A DNA stretch of 64,000 nt from Chloroflexi bacterium CFX4 (GCA_021404685.1 QWHC01000002.1:248001-312000), one strand, 5' to 3'; shown: positions 1-8,461, counted from the first letter of the stretch. Made by a program: numbers and translations. Notes: generated by a model from the sequence alone, not told the origin.

Positions 1-83
1 AAGTCTGAGGCAGGCTGATGCCGCATATCATGCCGATTGTAGAGCGCAACGAGAGAACTTGTATCAACCAGAACTTGTGTCAC
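1..83 (-). CDS. VapC-like PIN-domain toxin, N-terminal fragment
   Basis: Only the first 27 codons are inside the window. The translation from a GTG start reads VTQVLVDTSSLVALYNRHD, which is the first strand of a PIN domain: the VLVDTSSLVAL pattern places the first metal-binding aspartate. PIN toxins of the VapC family are Mg-dependent ribonucleases that cut tRNA or rRNA. The start overlaps the end of the upstream antitoxin frame by 20 bases, the usual arrangement for translationally coupled toxin-antitoxin pairs. The rest of the gene, including the remaining acidic residues, lies outside, so activity cannot be judged. Confidence 0.72.
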   Translation of the reverse strand, partial: MTQVLVDTSSLVALYNRHDMRHQPASD

Positions 84-380
84 TGTCTTCTATCTCTTTT
101 CGCAGATGATCGGCAAATTCCTTCTCCAAGATTTTGCGGCTGCGAAGCGATAGATCGGTTATGTGTTCTCCCCAATCTTGTTCCTCAGCCTCAACACGCG
201 CTAAAAATGCTGTCGCCCAATTGTCGGCTGGCGCTGGTACGTCTGCCTCCACCCAAGCCTGAACGACCCCTCGACGCTGCGCCCATCACGCGCTGCAATC
301 GCCTGAAGGCGCTCCGCCAAAGCGCCTGTGATCCGAATTTCTGCCAGCAGCACATCTCCCTCTGCTTTTGAAGCGATCAT
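64..380 (-). pseudogene. Antitoxin of a VapBC-like pair, frameshifted
   Basis: Two reading frames join into one 105-residue protein if a single base is added. The first part starts at ATG (378-380) and reads MIASKAEGDVLLAEIR, then an AERLQAIAARDGRSVEG segment typical of short helix-rich antitoxins. The second part continues as VVQAWVEADVPAPADNW and ends ETSSG-like, just past the toxin start. The shift falls at a run of four C (267-270 on the plus strand); a fifth C would restore GVVQAWVEA. Total length is 317 bases, one short of a multiple of three. This is either a sequencing or assembly error in a homopolymer or a real loss of the antitoxin. The exact antitoxin family is not recognised. Confidence 0.6.
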
Positions 381-388
381 ACCACACC

Positions 389-1984
389 CTAGAGCGTGGG
401 CAGGGTGATTTGCGCGGCGTGCCGCACAAAATCGAGGGCGCGGAACTGCTCCAGCAGCGGATCAGGCAGCGGTTGGTCAAGCGTCAGCACGGTGAGCGTC
501 TGCCCGCCTTTGGTAGCCCGCCCGGTACGCCATGCCGCGATGTTGATCCCATTCTCGCCCAGAAGCGTGCCGACCCTGCCGATCACGCCCGGCACGTCAT
601 AGCTGCCAAAGACCAACAGCACGCCGCTTGGCACAAAATCGCTGCGATAGTCGTCAATCTGGACGATGCGCGGCTCACGCCGATTGAACAGCGCGCCGCT
701 GATCACCTGACCGCCGCCGCCTTCCCAATGCACCTGGCAAGAGACGAGGTTTGTGTAGTCCACCACGTCTAAGCCCTTGGTCTGCGTGACGTGAATGCCG
801 CGTTCCATCGCCACCAACGGCGCATTAATGTAGTTGACGCTCTCGCCAAGCACCGGCGCCAACATGCCTTTCAGCAATGCGACGGTCAGCGGTTTCACCA
901 GTCCATCTAATTCCTCGCCCTTGTATTCGACCGCCACACGCCGAATCCGCCCACGCGCCATGTAGTGGTGCAGCGCGCCGATCCGTTCGGCAAGGCGCAG
1001 ATAGGGCTGCATGGCGTCAAAGGCGCGCCCCGGCATGAAGGGCATGTTCACGATGTTGCGGTAATCGGTGCCGTGCAGCGCATCATAGACTTGGCGCGCA
1101 ATCTGCATACTGAGATCGCGCTGTGCCTCTAAGGTTGCATCGCCCATGTGTGGCGTGTGGATGACGTTTGGCAAGCCAATCAGCGGCGAGTCTTGCGGCG
1201 GCTCCACAGCGAATACATCGAGCGCAGCGCCGCCAATGCGCCCTGATCGCAGCGCCGCGATCAAGGCTGCCTCATCAATCACGCTGCCATGCGCCGCGTT
1301 GATAAGCCGCGCACCGGCTTTGATGATGCTAAATGCCTCTGCATTCAACAGATTCGCCGTTTCCGGTGTGTAGGCGCAGTGAATGCTGATGAAATCGCTG
1401 CGGCGCAGCAGTTCCTCAAAGCCGACCAGCTTGACGCGCAGATCGGCAAGGTGTGCCTCTGCCACATATGGATCGTAGGCGATCACATCCATGCCAAAGG
1501 CGGCGGCACGCTCTGCGACGCGCCTTCCAACGCGCCCAATGCCGATGATGCCCAGCAGCTTGCCATACAACTCCGTCCCCATATGCGCTTGGCGCAGCCA
1601 CAAGCCGCGCCCAACTTCCAGATGCGCCGTGATGACCTGCCGCGCCAAAGCCAGCATCAACGCAAAGGTATACTCAGCCGTCGAGATCGCATTCACGCCC
1701 GGCGTATGCATCACCATGACGCCGCGTGCCGTCGCCGCTTCCATATCAATGCCTGCCAAGCCAACACCAACGCGCCCAACGACCTTCAGGCGCTTGGCAT
1801 TCGCCAGCAAATCGGCGTCTACCGTCAGATCGTCGCGGATGATCAGCCCGTCTGCCTCGCTGAGCGCCTTAGCGACCTCAGCCCGTTCAGGCGGCAAAAT
1901 CCGCACCTCAATGCCTTCGGCACGCCGCAAAAAGTCAAGCGCTTCGCTGGTAAGTGCTGTCGTGACCAGAATTGTGTAGCTCAT
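389..1984 (-). CDS. serA: D-3-phosphoglycerate dehydrogenase-like protein with ACT domain
   Basis: This 531-residue protein matches the length and order of long SerA enzymes, which oxidise 3-phosphoglycerate with NAD in serine synthesis: split substrate domain, Rossmann domain (GIIGIGRVGRR), intervening domain, and a C-terminal ACT domain (SYDVPGVIGRVGTLLGENG). The start MSYTIL is chosen because the longer open frame runs through the neighbouring gene. Glu (LDVFAVEPP) and His (TPHMGDAT) of the catalytic relay are present. The normally invariant catalytic Arg of the N-x-A-R-G motif is His232 here (LINAAHGSVIDE), so its activity or substrate may differ. It is last in a minus-strand group of four closely spaced genes. 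Confidence 0.85.
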   Translation of the reverse strand: MSYTILVTTALTSEALDFLRRAEGIEVRILPPERAEVAKALSEADGLIIRDDLTVDADLLANAKRLKVVGRVGVGLAGIDMEAATARGVMVMHTPGVNAISTAEYTFALMLALARQVITAHLEVGRGLWLRQAHMGTELYGKLLGIIGIGRVGRRVAERAAAFGMDVIAYDPYVAEAHLADLRVKLVGFEELLRRSDFISIHCAYTPETANLLNAEAFSIIKAGARLINAAHGSVIDEAALIAALRSGRIGGAALDVFAVEPPQDSPLIGLPNVIHTPHMGDATLEAQRDLSMQIARQVYDALHGTDYRNIVNMPFMPGRAFDAMQPYLRLAERIGALHHYMARGRIRRVAVEYKGEELDGLVKPLTVALLKGMLAPVLGESVNYINAPLVAMERGIHVTQTKGLDVVDYTNLVSCQVHWEGGGGQVISGALFNRREPRIVQIDDYRSDFVPSGVLLVFGSYDVPGVIGRVGTLLGENGINIAAWRTGRATKGGQTLTVLTLDQPLPDPLLEQFRALDFVRHAAQITLPTL

Positions 1985-2012
1985 CGCGTTTTGGTGTTCC
2001 TGTGCTAAGCCT

Positions 2013-3059
2013 CTAAACTGCCAACTGCACCCAGAGCGGCAAATGATCCGAGCCGCCCGAATCGCCCCAGACTTGCGCGCCAAGCGCCTGAATGCCCTCG
2101 CTGGCAAAGGCGAAATCGATGCGGAACAGCGGCGGCAGCCAGCCAATGGGCAAGCCGTTGATGATCTGGCGTGCTTGTGGATACTGCCATGCTGGAAAGG
2201 TATAGCCCATCCCAACGCCAACCTTGCGGTAGACATCGTAATAGCGCGCTGTGATTTGCCGATAGGCGTCGGCTTGATCGGTCATGTTGAAATCGCCCAA
2301 GAGCAGGACGGACTGTTTTTCAGCGGCAAGGCGCGCCATGATCTGATCGATCTCGCTTTGGCGCGGGCGCGCATCAAAGAGCTTGCCCACCATGCCCGGA
2401 TGGACAGGATGCAGGTTATAGAGGGCAAGCCTGACGCCATGCAGGCTGACCACTGCGCGCTGATGCCCTAGTGCGTTATGAATGCCCTCGTGCTGCCAAT
2501 AGTCAACTTCGTCCAGCGGAAAGCGGCTGAGGATGCCTTGTCCGGCACTTGGAAAAGATGGATGCGGACACAGGCTGCGGTAGGGATATTGGGCGGCAAG
2601 TTCGCGCTCGAAAAAGGCGGCGGCGGCGGCGCTTAGCTCTTGCAGGGCGACCACATCGGCGTTGGCAGCGCGGAGGGTTGCCAAGAACGGCGCAAGGTGA
2701 ACTGACTCGACATGCAGGTTATAGGTGAGCGCCGTAAAGCTGCGCGGCGAGTTGATCGGTGGCGGCGGGCGCAGCATCCGCCACACCTGCCCGCCGTACT
2801 GCCGCAGGAATTCGGCTGCCAGCGGCGTCAGCCAGCCAACGGTTCGCCAGCGCCGCAAGACAATGGCGATGGGCAAGCCGAGTGCCGCCGGTGTGAGCAG
2901 CAGGTGCAGCAGGCTGTTCAGCAGTGCAACCGGCGGCAGTTCAGCATCGCGCAGGCGCGCACGGTTTTGCAGAAAGAATGTCAGCAGCAGGCTGTAAAGG
3001 CTCAGCGGACGCATCCCTTTAGGGCGCGCTGGCGCAGAGTTTGGCGCAGAACGTGGCAT
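2013..3059 (-). CDS. Membrane-anchored endonuclease/exonuclease/phosphatase-family protein
   Basis: The product has about 348 residues. Hydrophobic N-terminal segments (roughly residues 15-65) are followed by an EEP fold: TYNLH, an ALQEL metal ligand, LLGDFNMTD, RIDFAFAS and the final GGSDHLPLWV with the catalytic Asp-His. EEP proteins are metal-dependent phosphodiesterases acting on nucleic acids, lipids or sugar phosphates; the substrate cannot be told from sequence. The ATG at 3057-3059 is preferred because GGAGG (3068-3072) lies 8 bases upstream, whereas the frame's GTG and first ATG overlap or touch that ribosome-binding site. It sits 28 bases upstream of the SerA-like gene and is probably co-transcribed with it. 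Confidence 0.82.
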   Translation of the reverse strand: MPRSAPNSAPARPKGMRPLSLYSLLLTFFLQNRARLRDAELPPVALLNSLLHLLLTPAALGLPIAIVLRRWRTVGWLTPLAAEFLRQYGGQVWRMLRPPPPINSPRSFTALTYNLHVESVHLAPFLATLRAANADVVALQELSAAAAAFFERELAAQYPYRSLCPHPSFPSAGQGILSRFPLDEVDYWQHEGIHNALGHQRAVVSLHGVRLALYNLHPVHPGMVGKLFDARPRQSEIDQIMARLAAEKQSVLLLGDFNMTDQADAYRQITARYYDVYRKVGVGMGYTFPAWQYPQARQIINGLPIGWLPPLFRIDFAFASEGIQALGAQVWGDSGGSDHLPLWVQLAV

Positions 3060-3095
3060 AAACATCACCTCCGTTTGGTGGTTTGGTGCGGCGCT

Positions 3096-4259
3096 TTACC
3101 ACGCCGCTTCTAAGATTGCGTGTAGATCGGCGTCACTCAGGGTGACGGGATTTGCCTTCATGCTGTTAGAGGCTTGCGCCTTCTGGACGATTTCCGCGAA
3201 TGCCGCACGCTGCACGCCAAGCGCGCTCAGGCGTGGGATGTTCAGGCGCGCACATAACGCGGAAACAGCCGCTACGGCTGCCTCCGCCTCTGGTGATTCG
3301 GCATCCAGCAGCAAGGCGATCTCTTCAAAGCGCATCAGCCGATCATAGGCATATGAGTCGTTCTGAGCGCGCAAGGCACGCACATTGGCTGCCATTACAT
3401 GCGGCAGCAAACTGGCGCAAATAACGCCATGCCCTGCCGCAAACATCCCACCAATCGGCGCGGCAAAGCCATGCACCGCGCCCAGCCCCGCGTTGGCAAG
3501 TGCCATGCCGCCAAACAAGCTGGCATACGCCATTGCCTCACGCGCTTCCGCATCGCTGCCATCAGCATAGGCACGCGGCAGCGCCCACGCCGCGTTGGTG
3601 ATTCCCTCACGGCAGAGCGCATCCGTAATCGGGTTGGCGCGGCGGCATACAAACGGCTCAATCAACTGCGTAAGCGCGTCCAGCCCGCTGCTGGCAGTCA
3701 CGCTAGGCGGCAAACTGTGCATCAGCGTCGGATCGATCAGGGCAAGGCGTGGCAGCATGAGCGGTGAGCGCAGGCTAACCTTTACGCGCTGCGCCTCAGC
3801 CGTCAGCACGGCGTTGCGGGTTGCCTCCGAGCCTGTGCCAGCCGTTGTTGGGATGGCGATATAGGGCAGCGGTGCGTGAGCCAGCGGCAGCCCCTTGCCA
3901 ACCACTTCAAGGTAATCCATCAGATCGCCCGCGTTGGTGGCGAGCGCGGCAATGGCTTTGGCAGCGTCCAGCGCGCCGCCGCCACCAATCCCAATGATCA
4001 TCTCTGCGGCAAAGGCGCGTGCCTGCGCCACACCGTCAAAGGCGGTCTCGATTTTTGGCTCGCCAGCAACTGCAAAGACCGCGTAGGCGATCTGCGCCGT
4101 GTGCAGCAGTTCGTACAGTGGCGCGGCGCGGCTTGGATCGCTGCCTGTGACCACTAAGGCACGTACACCGAAGGCTTTGGCATGGTTCGGCACTTCGCGC
4201 AGCGTGTTGGCGCCAAAGAGAATGCGCCCTGCCGTTATGAACTCGAAACGGTCAAGCAT
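3096..4259 (-). CDS. Iron-containing alcohol dehydrogenase
   Basis: This 387-residue protein is of the group III (Fe-ADH) family. It has the GIGGGGALDAAKAIA nucleotide motif near residue 95, PTTAGTGSEATRNAVL, and the metal-binding region GLDALTQLIEPF with NAGLGAVHGFAAPIGG and AAGHG, which carry the Asp and His ligands. Family members reduce aldehydes, ketones or maleylacetate with NAD(P)H; the substrate is not evident. Its start overlaps the end of the ABM-domain gene by 8 bases, so the two are translationally coupled. An oxygenase paired with a maleylacetate-reductase-like enzyme suggests aromatic or quinone metabolism, but that is only an inference. Confidence 0.88.
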   Translation of the reverse strand: MLDRFEFITAGRILFGANTLREVPNHAKAFGVRALVVTGSDPSRAAPLYELLHTAQIAYAVFAVAGEPKIETAFDGVAQARAFAAEMIIGIGGGGALDAAKAIAALATNAGDLMDYLEVVGKGLPLAHAPLPYIAIPTTAGTGSEATRNAVLTAEAQRVKVSLRSPLMLPRLALIDPTLMHSLPPSVTASSGLDALTQLIEPFVCRRANPITDALCREGITNAAWALPRAYADGSDAEAREAMAYASLFGGMALANAGLGAVHGFAAPIGGMFAAGHGVICASLLPHVMAANVRALRAQNDSYAYDRLMRFEEIALLLDAESPEAEAAVAAVSALCARLNIPRLSALGVQRAAFAEIVQKAQASNSMKANPVTLSDADLHAILEAAW

Positions 4260-4572
4260 CGGGATACTTCCAAAGCGCCTGATCGGGAAAAATGGGCAAA
4301 TAACGCACCCCTACTCGCGGCTCTGCCAGCAGATCGGCAACGGCAGCGCGCCATGCCAAATAATGCGGCGTTTCGCGGTGCGCCTGCTGCGCTTCGGGCG
4401 AATGAAAGACTTCAATCAACATAAAGTGATTGGGATCATCTGCCTGCTGGATGAAATCGAAGCGTGCGACGCCCGCTTCTTGAACGCTGTTGCGGGCATT
4501 GTCCAGTGTGGCGGCAATGAACGCCTGCACATGCTCGGGCTTCACGCGGATAGAGACGAGCGCAACCAACAT
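4252..4572 (-). CDS. ABM-domain (antibiotic biosynthesis monooxygenase-like) protein
   Basis: A compact 106-residue protein: MLVALVSIRVKPEHVQAF begins the ferredoxin-like ABM fold, followed by FDFIQQADDPNHFMLIEVF and HRETPHYLAWR, the usual conserved strands and histidine. Small ABM proteins of the YgiN type act on quinols or reactive carbonyls and need no cofactor. A minus-strand -10-like TATAGT (4615-4620) lies upstream, in the region shared with the divergent PadR gene. It heads the four-gene group that runs to the SerA-like gene. The exact substrate is unknown. Confidence 0.8.
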   Translation of the reverse strand: MLVALVSIRVKPEHVQAFIAATLDNARNSVQEAGVARFDFIQQADDPNHFMLIEVFHSPEAQQAHRETPHYLAWRAAVADLLAEPRVGVRYLPIFPDQALWKYPDA

Positions 4573-4704
4573 CAGGCTACATCCTTTGGCTGTCTGGGAA
4601 GCATTTCGCGCACAACTATACCCTATTTGGGCGCGTGCGTGTAGGTTGGCGCACCTCACATGAGTCTGGCAACACAGGCTGCGCCGCGCTCAGCACGAGT
4701 ATGG

Positions 4705-4733
4705 TTGGCAGACCACCTATTCCACGATAGAAT
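4705..4733 (+). promoter_or_regulatory. Sigma-70 type promoter of the PadR gene
   Basis: TTGGCA (4705-4710) and TAGAAT (4728-4733) are separated by 17 bases. The predicted transcription start is 7-8 bases downstream, at or next to the ATG at 4741, so the messenger may be leaderless. Confidence 0.65.
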
Positions 4734-4735
4734 AG
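4717..4735 (+). promoter_or_regulatory. Inverted repeat over the PadR -10 element (possible operator)
   Basis: CTATTC (4717-4722) and GAATAG (4730-4735) form a perfect 6-bp inverted repeat with a 7-base spacer that covers the -10 hexamer. PadR regulators often repress their own genes through such sites; binding here is inferred. Confidence 0.45.
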
Positions 4736-4740
4736 ATACC

Positions 4741-5271
4741 ATGAGTTCACTGACGCCCGACGAAACGATCCTAGGGTTGCTGGCTGCTCAGGCGCGGCAT
4801 GGCTACGAATTGCTGGAATGCTTCCGCAGCACGCAGCAGCTTGGACGGGTGTGGGACTTAAGTACCAGCCAACTCTATGCCGTCTTAAAGCGCCTAGAAC
4901 GCGAAGGCGCCATTGTTGGGCGTGAAGTTGGCTCGGAGAATGCACCGCCGCGGACGGAATATAGGCTGACGGGAAAGGGTGCAGAACGCCTTCACAGGTG
5001 GCTGAACGAGCCGCAGCCGTCTGCTAGCATTCGGCGCATTCGGGTGGAATTTCTGAGCCGTCTATATATTGCACGGCAGTTGAACATCGCGGCGGACTCT
5101 GTGGTGCGCCATCAGCGTGAAGCCTGCCTCGCCAAATATCAACAACTCATCGCTGAGCGCGATCAGGTCGAGATGGGCATTGATTTTCTGGCGTTGGATT
5201 TGCACATCAGCCAGCTCGAAGCGGTGCTGCGCTGGATTGCGCGCTGTGAAATAACGCCTGCCTCTGGCTGA
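4741..5271 (+). CDS. PadR-family transcriptional regulator
   Basis: This 176-residue protein starts MSSLTPDETILGLLA and continues with the PadR winged helix: HGYELLECFR, LSTSQLYAVLKRLEREGAI and TEYRLTGKGAERL. A C-terminal helical part (about residues 95-176) matches the dimerisation domain of the longer PadR type. PadR proteins are repressors released by small ligands or stress. It lies 45 bases upstream of the transporter genes on the same strand, which suggests it controls that operon, possibly in response to the imported substrate. The ATG is only about 8 bases beyond the promoter -10. Confidence 0.87.
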   Translation: MSSLTPDETILGLLAAQARHGYELLECFRSTQQLGRVWDLSTSQLYAVLKRLEREGAIVGREVGSENAPPRTEYRLTGKGAERLHRWLNEPQPSASIRRIRVEFLSRLYIARQLNIAADSVVRHQREACLAKYQQLIAERDQVEMGIDFLALDLHISQLEAVLRWIARCEITPASG

Positions 5272-5316
5272 ATCGTTATTGAGAGCAATTGTCATTCCTG
5301 ATGAAGGAGTTGTTTT

Positions 5317-6627
5317 ATGAAGTGGATTCCGCGTTTTAGCCTTGCGTTTGCCCTGATCTTCAGCCTGACTATCGGTATGGCAAGCGCTCAGGATGCGCCC
5401 TTCACGGTGCAGGCTGCCGAGGAACTGCGACCTGCCATCACGGCATTGCATACAGCGCTGTACGGCACAGCGCCGACCTTTGTTGATGCCGATGCCGATC
5501 TGCTGGCAACCAACGACCGCACCGTCTTACCGAGTGGCTTTATCGGTGTGCCGCCGCACTTTCTGCCGAATGCCTTCTTCGTAACGCGATCAGAGAACGC
5601 AGAAAAGTTCGTTGATTTTGCCGTCTCACCAGATGGGCAGCAGGCATTGATTGATGCGGGCTTCCTGCCTGCCAGCGTGACGATTGTTGATCAGACAGGG
5701 AAGACCGTTGAAATTCCTCAACCCGTCCGCCGTGTGATCACGCCTTACAGCATCGCCACCTATCTGGTCTATGGTGTTGGGGCGGCGGATCGGTTGGTTG
5801 CCGGAGGCTATCTGGGCGCACGCGATCCCATTGGCGCGGCGCGAATGGAAGCCATTGATCCGCGCTTCCCTGAACTAAGCCAATATGTGATGACACAGCG
5901 CGAGATCAACGTGGAGGAAGTCGCTAAACTCATGCCGGATGTCATCTTCGCCAGCGCCCGTTCGGCATGGCTGGATGCCATCGCCGAGTTGGGTATCCCT
6001 GTGGTGCTGTTTCAGGGTGAGTCGCCGGAACTGCTCAAAGAATCAATGCTGCTTGTCGGGCAAGTGTTTGGTCCTAACGCCGCAGTCCACGCCGCTGCTT
6101 GGGTGGATTACTACGACGGCATTTTCTCGCGGGTGGTGGAGAAGACGAACGACCTGACGGATAGCGAACGTCCGCGTGTGCTGCTGGTCGGTGAGAATGC
6201 GCTGCGCGTCATCAGCGGTGATATGTACCAGACCGACATCATCGCCGCCGCTGGCGGGCAGTCCGTCAGCGCGGCACTGACAGGGTTCTGGAATGATGTG
6301 AATCTGGAACAGGTGGTGCTGTGGAATCCAGATGTAATCGTCATCGTGCCGTATGGCAGCGTCACAACGGAGACGATCACCGGCAGCGCAGAATGGCAGG
6401 TCATCAGCGCTGTGCAGAACGGGCGCGTTTACAAGATGCCCAGTTGGGTTGCGCCGTGGGATGCGCCCGTGCCAGACTCGGCGCTAGGGATCATCTGGCT
6501 GGCGCAGAAATTGTTCCCAGATCGGGTTGATTTGCAATGCAGCGCAGAAGCAGTGACCTTCTTCAAAACATTCTACGGCTACGACCTTCCACAGGATGAC
6601 ATCACTGCGGTATGTGGCGCGTCATAA
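5317..6627 (+). CDS. Hybrid solute-binding protein: short ModA-like domain plus class III (TroA/BtuF-like) domain
   Basis: The 436-residue product has a signal peptide cleaved near residue 24 (MASA-Q). Residues about 27-119 resemble a shrunken type II binding protein: a FTVQAAEELRPAI start and the ending ENAEKFVDFAVSPDGQQAL followed by GFLP, a hallmark of ModA-type C-terminal regions, with the middle missing. From about residue 122 a class III binding protein follows: VDQTGKTVEIPQPVRRVI, LMPDVIFAS, and the C-terminal NGRVYKMPSW and WLAQKLFPD. Class III proteins feed FecCD-type permeases with iron chelates, cobalamin or, in the Haemophilus MolABC system, molybdate and tungstate. The ModA-like remnant favours an oxyanion, by inference. 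AAGGAG lies 7 bases before the ATG. Confidence 0.82.
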   Translation: MKWIPRFSLAFALIFSLTIGMASAQDAPFTVQAAEELRPAITALHTALYGTAPTFVDADADLLATNDRTVLPSGFIGVPPHFLPNAFFVTRSENAEKFVDFAVSPDGQQALIDAGFLPASVTIVDQTGKTVEIPQPVRRVITPYSIATYLVYGVGAADRLVAGGYLGARDPIGAARMEAIDPRFPELSQYVMTQREINVEEVAKLMPDVIFASARSAWLDAIAELGIPVVLFQGESPELLKESMLLVGQVFGPNAAVHAAAWVDYYDGIFSRVVEKTNDLTDSERPRVLLVGENALRVISGDMYQTDIIAAAGGQSVSAALTGFWNDVNLEQVVLWNPDVIVIVPYGSVTTETITGSAEWQVISAVQNGRVYKMPSWVAPWDAPVPDSALGIIWLAQKLFPDRVDLQCSAEAVTFFKTFYGYDLPQDDITAVCGAS

Positions 6628-6662
6628 TCCTCAGGCGCGTCCGAGCGGCGGCAGGCGTGCGG

Positions 6663-7670
6663 ATGAATGTGCGTGATGCTATTTACATTGGGCTGCTTAG
6701 CCTGCCGCTCGTTTTGATAATCGCCTCACTGATGATCGGTTTGTACACCATCAGCGTAGAGAACGTGACACGGGCGCTTTTATCACCCGTGTTTCCCGAT
6801 CTGGCAGCGGGCTTGACACAGACCGAAATCACGCTTGTGCAGCGCATACGCTTGCCGCGTGTGCTATCGGCTGCCTTGATCGGCGCAACGCTGGCAAGCA
6901 CGGGTGTGGCATTTCAGGGAATTTTCAAGAATCCGTTGGTGGACTCGAACCTGCTGGGTGTGACCTCTGGCGCGGGCTTTGGCGCAGCACTGGCATTGCT
7001 GTTAGGCGGTACGACCTTCCTGGTGCAGGGTTTCGCCTTCGGTTTCGGGTTGCTGGCGGTGTCGCTGGCGTATCTTGGCAGCCGCCTATACAGCAGCGCA
7101 CCGATGATCGTCCTCACGCTGATGGGCATCCTGATTGGCTCATTTTTTGGCTCGCTCACCTCGCTGATGAAATACGTTGCCGATCCGCTGAACACGCTGC
7201 CAGCTATCACCTTCTGGCTGCTGGGTGGGCTGACGGGCGTCACCTGGGACAGCTTGCCCATCTTGGCGGTGCTGACCGTGTTGGGCGGCGCCTTTTTGTG
7301 GTTGGTGCGCTGGCGGCTGAACATCCTATCCTTAGGGGATGCCGAAGCTGCCACCTTGGGCATGAATCCGAACCACCTCAAGTTGGGCATCATCGTATGC
7401 GCGACGCTGATGACAGCAGCGGCGGTGGCGGTGGGTGGCGTCATCGGCTGGATCGGGCTGGTCATCCCGCACGCGGGGCGCATCATCGTCGGTCCAGATC
7501 ATAAGCGGCTGATTCCCGCTTCACTGGCATTGGGCGCGTCCTTTTTGTTGGTCATTGATAACATCTCGCGCACGCTGTTTCCAACCGAAGTGCCGCTTGG
7601 AATCCTGACTGGGCTGATAGGCGTGCCGTTGCTGATTGGGTTGCTGCGCCGCAACCGCACGGGCTGGTGA
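6663..7670 (+). CDS. FecCD-family ABC transporter permease
   Basis: A very hydrophobic protein of 335 residues with about ten membrane helices, the layout of BtuC/FecCD/MolB permeases. Recognisable parts are RLPRVLSAALIGATLASTG, PLVDSNLLGVTSGAGFGA, LLGGLTGVTW, and GVIGWIGLVIPHAGRIIVGP with DHKRLIPAS, the region that contacts the ATPase. It forms the membrane channel for the neighbouring binding protein. An in-frame ATG at 6612 overlaps the binding-protein gene by 16 bases; I prefer the ATG at 6663 because MNVRDAIYIGLLSLPL begins right at the first helix, but ribosome-binding signals do not decide between them. Confidence 0.87.
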   Translation: MNVRDAIYIGLLSLPLVLIIASLMIGLYTISVENVTRALLSPVFPDLAAGLTQTEITLVQRIRLPRVLSAALIGATLASTGVAFQGIFKNPLVDSNLLGVTSGAGFGAALALLLGGTTFLVQGFAFGFGLLAVSLAYLGSRLYSSAPMIVLTLMGILIGSFFGSLTSLMKYVADPLNTLPAITFWLLGGLTGVTWDSLPILAVLTVLGGAFLWLVRWRLNILSLGDAEAATLGMNPNHLKLGIIVCATLMTAAAVAVGGVIGWIGLVIPHAGRIIVGPDHKRLIPASLALGASFLLVIDNISRTLFPTEVPLGILTGLIGVPLLIGLLRRNRTGW

Positions 7671-8461
7671 TGATGATGTTAGCGGCAAAAAATATCAGCC
7701 ATGCCTATACAGCGGGCGTTCCTGTGCTAAAAGGCATCTCGCTGACGCTGGCGCGTGGCACGATTCTCTACCTGCTGGGACGGAACGGCTGCGGCAAAAC
7801 CACGCTGATGCAGTGCTTGAGTGGCACGCTTAGACCGGAGAGCGGCGAAATCACCTTTGAGGGCAAAGCCATCCATGCTTACACGCCGACAGAACGCGCT
7901 CAGCGCATTGGGCTGATTCCGCAATTACATGCTCCGTCGTTTGCCTACACCGTCCGAGAGATGATCCTGATGGGACGTGCGCCACATTTGGGAGTGTTCG
8001 GCACGCCCAGCAAGGCAGATTACGCGATTGCCAACGATGCGCTCGCCAGCGTTGGGCTGGCGCATTACCGTGACCGTCCGTATACGCAGCTCAGCGGCGG
8101 AGAGCGCCAGTTGGTGCTGATCGCACGTGGGCTGGCGCAAAAGTGCCGCATTCTGCTGATGGACGAACCTGACGCACACCTTGACCTAAACAACCAACAA
8201 CGGGTGATGGAAATTGTGCAGCAGTTGGCAGCAGAAGGGCTATCTTTCATCGTGACTTCGCACGTTCCCAACAATGCGCTGCTTTACGCGCACCGTGTTT
8301 TGTTGATGAAAGCTGGGCGCGTTCTATCCGACGGCGACCCGACGCACACGCTGACGGAGCCTTTGCTCTCGGATGCTTACGAGATGGCGACAGAGGTCAT
8401 TTACGAAACGCTGGACGAAACGCGCATTGCCCGCGCTATTCTGCCCAGAAGGCGGCTGTGA
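7670..8461 (+). CDS. ABC transporter ATP-binding protein of the FecCD/Mol type
   Basis: This protein of about 263 residues is the motor of the importer. It carries Walker A LLGRNGCGKTTL, a Q-loop GLIPQ, the signature LSGGERQLVLIARGLAQ, Walker B ILLMDEPDAHLDL, and the H-loop FIVTSHVP. The start overlaps the permease stop by one base in a run of ATG codons, so any of three ATGs could be used. The order binding protein, permease, ATPase with tight coupling indicates one transporter operon. The substrate is inferred from the binding protein only. Confidence 0.88.
   Translation: MMMLAAKNISHAYTAGVPVLKGISLTLARGTILYLLGRNGCGKTTLMQCLSGTLRPESGEITFEGKAIHAYTPTERAQRIGLIPQLHAPSFAYTVREMILMGRAPHLGVFGTPSKADYAIANDALASVGLAHYRDRPYTQLSGGERQLVLIARGLAQKCRILLMDEPDAHLDLNNQQRVMEIVQQLAAEGLSFIVTSHVPNNALLYAHRVLLMKAGRVLSDGDPTHTLTEPLLSDAYEMATEVIYETLDETRIARAILPRRRL

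Noticed and set aside
18..371. Plus-strand open frame of 117 codons at the left edge
   Set aside because: It is antisense to the toxin-antitoxin genes and has no family-like features.
1985..2236. N-terminal extension of the SerA-like frame
   Set aside because: It overlaps the EEP gene and the family N-terminus matches the internal MSYTIL start.
5272..5316. Fur- or ModE-type box before the binding protein
   Set aside because: Only a weak partial symmetry (TGAGA/TGTCA) is seen, which is not enough for a call.
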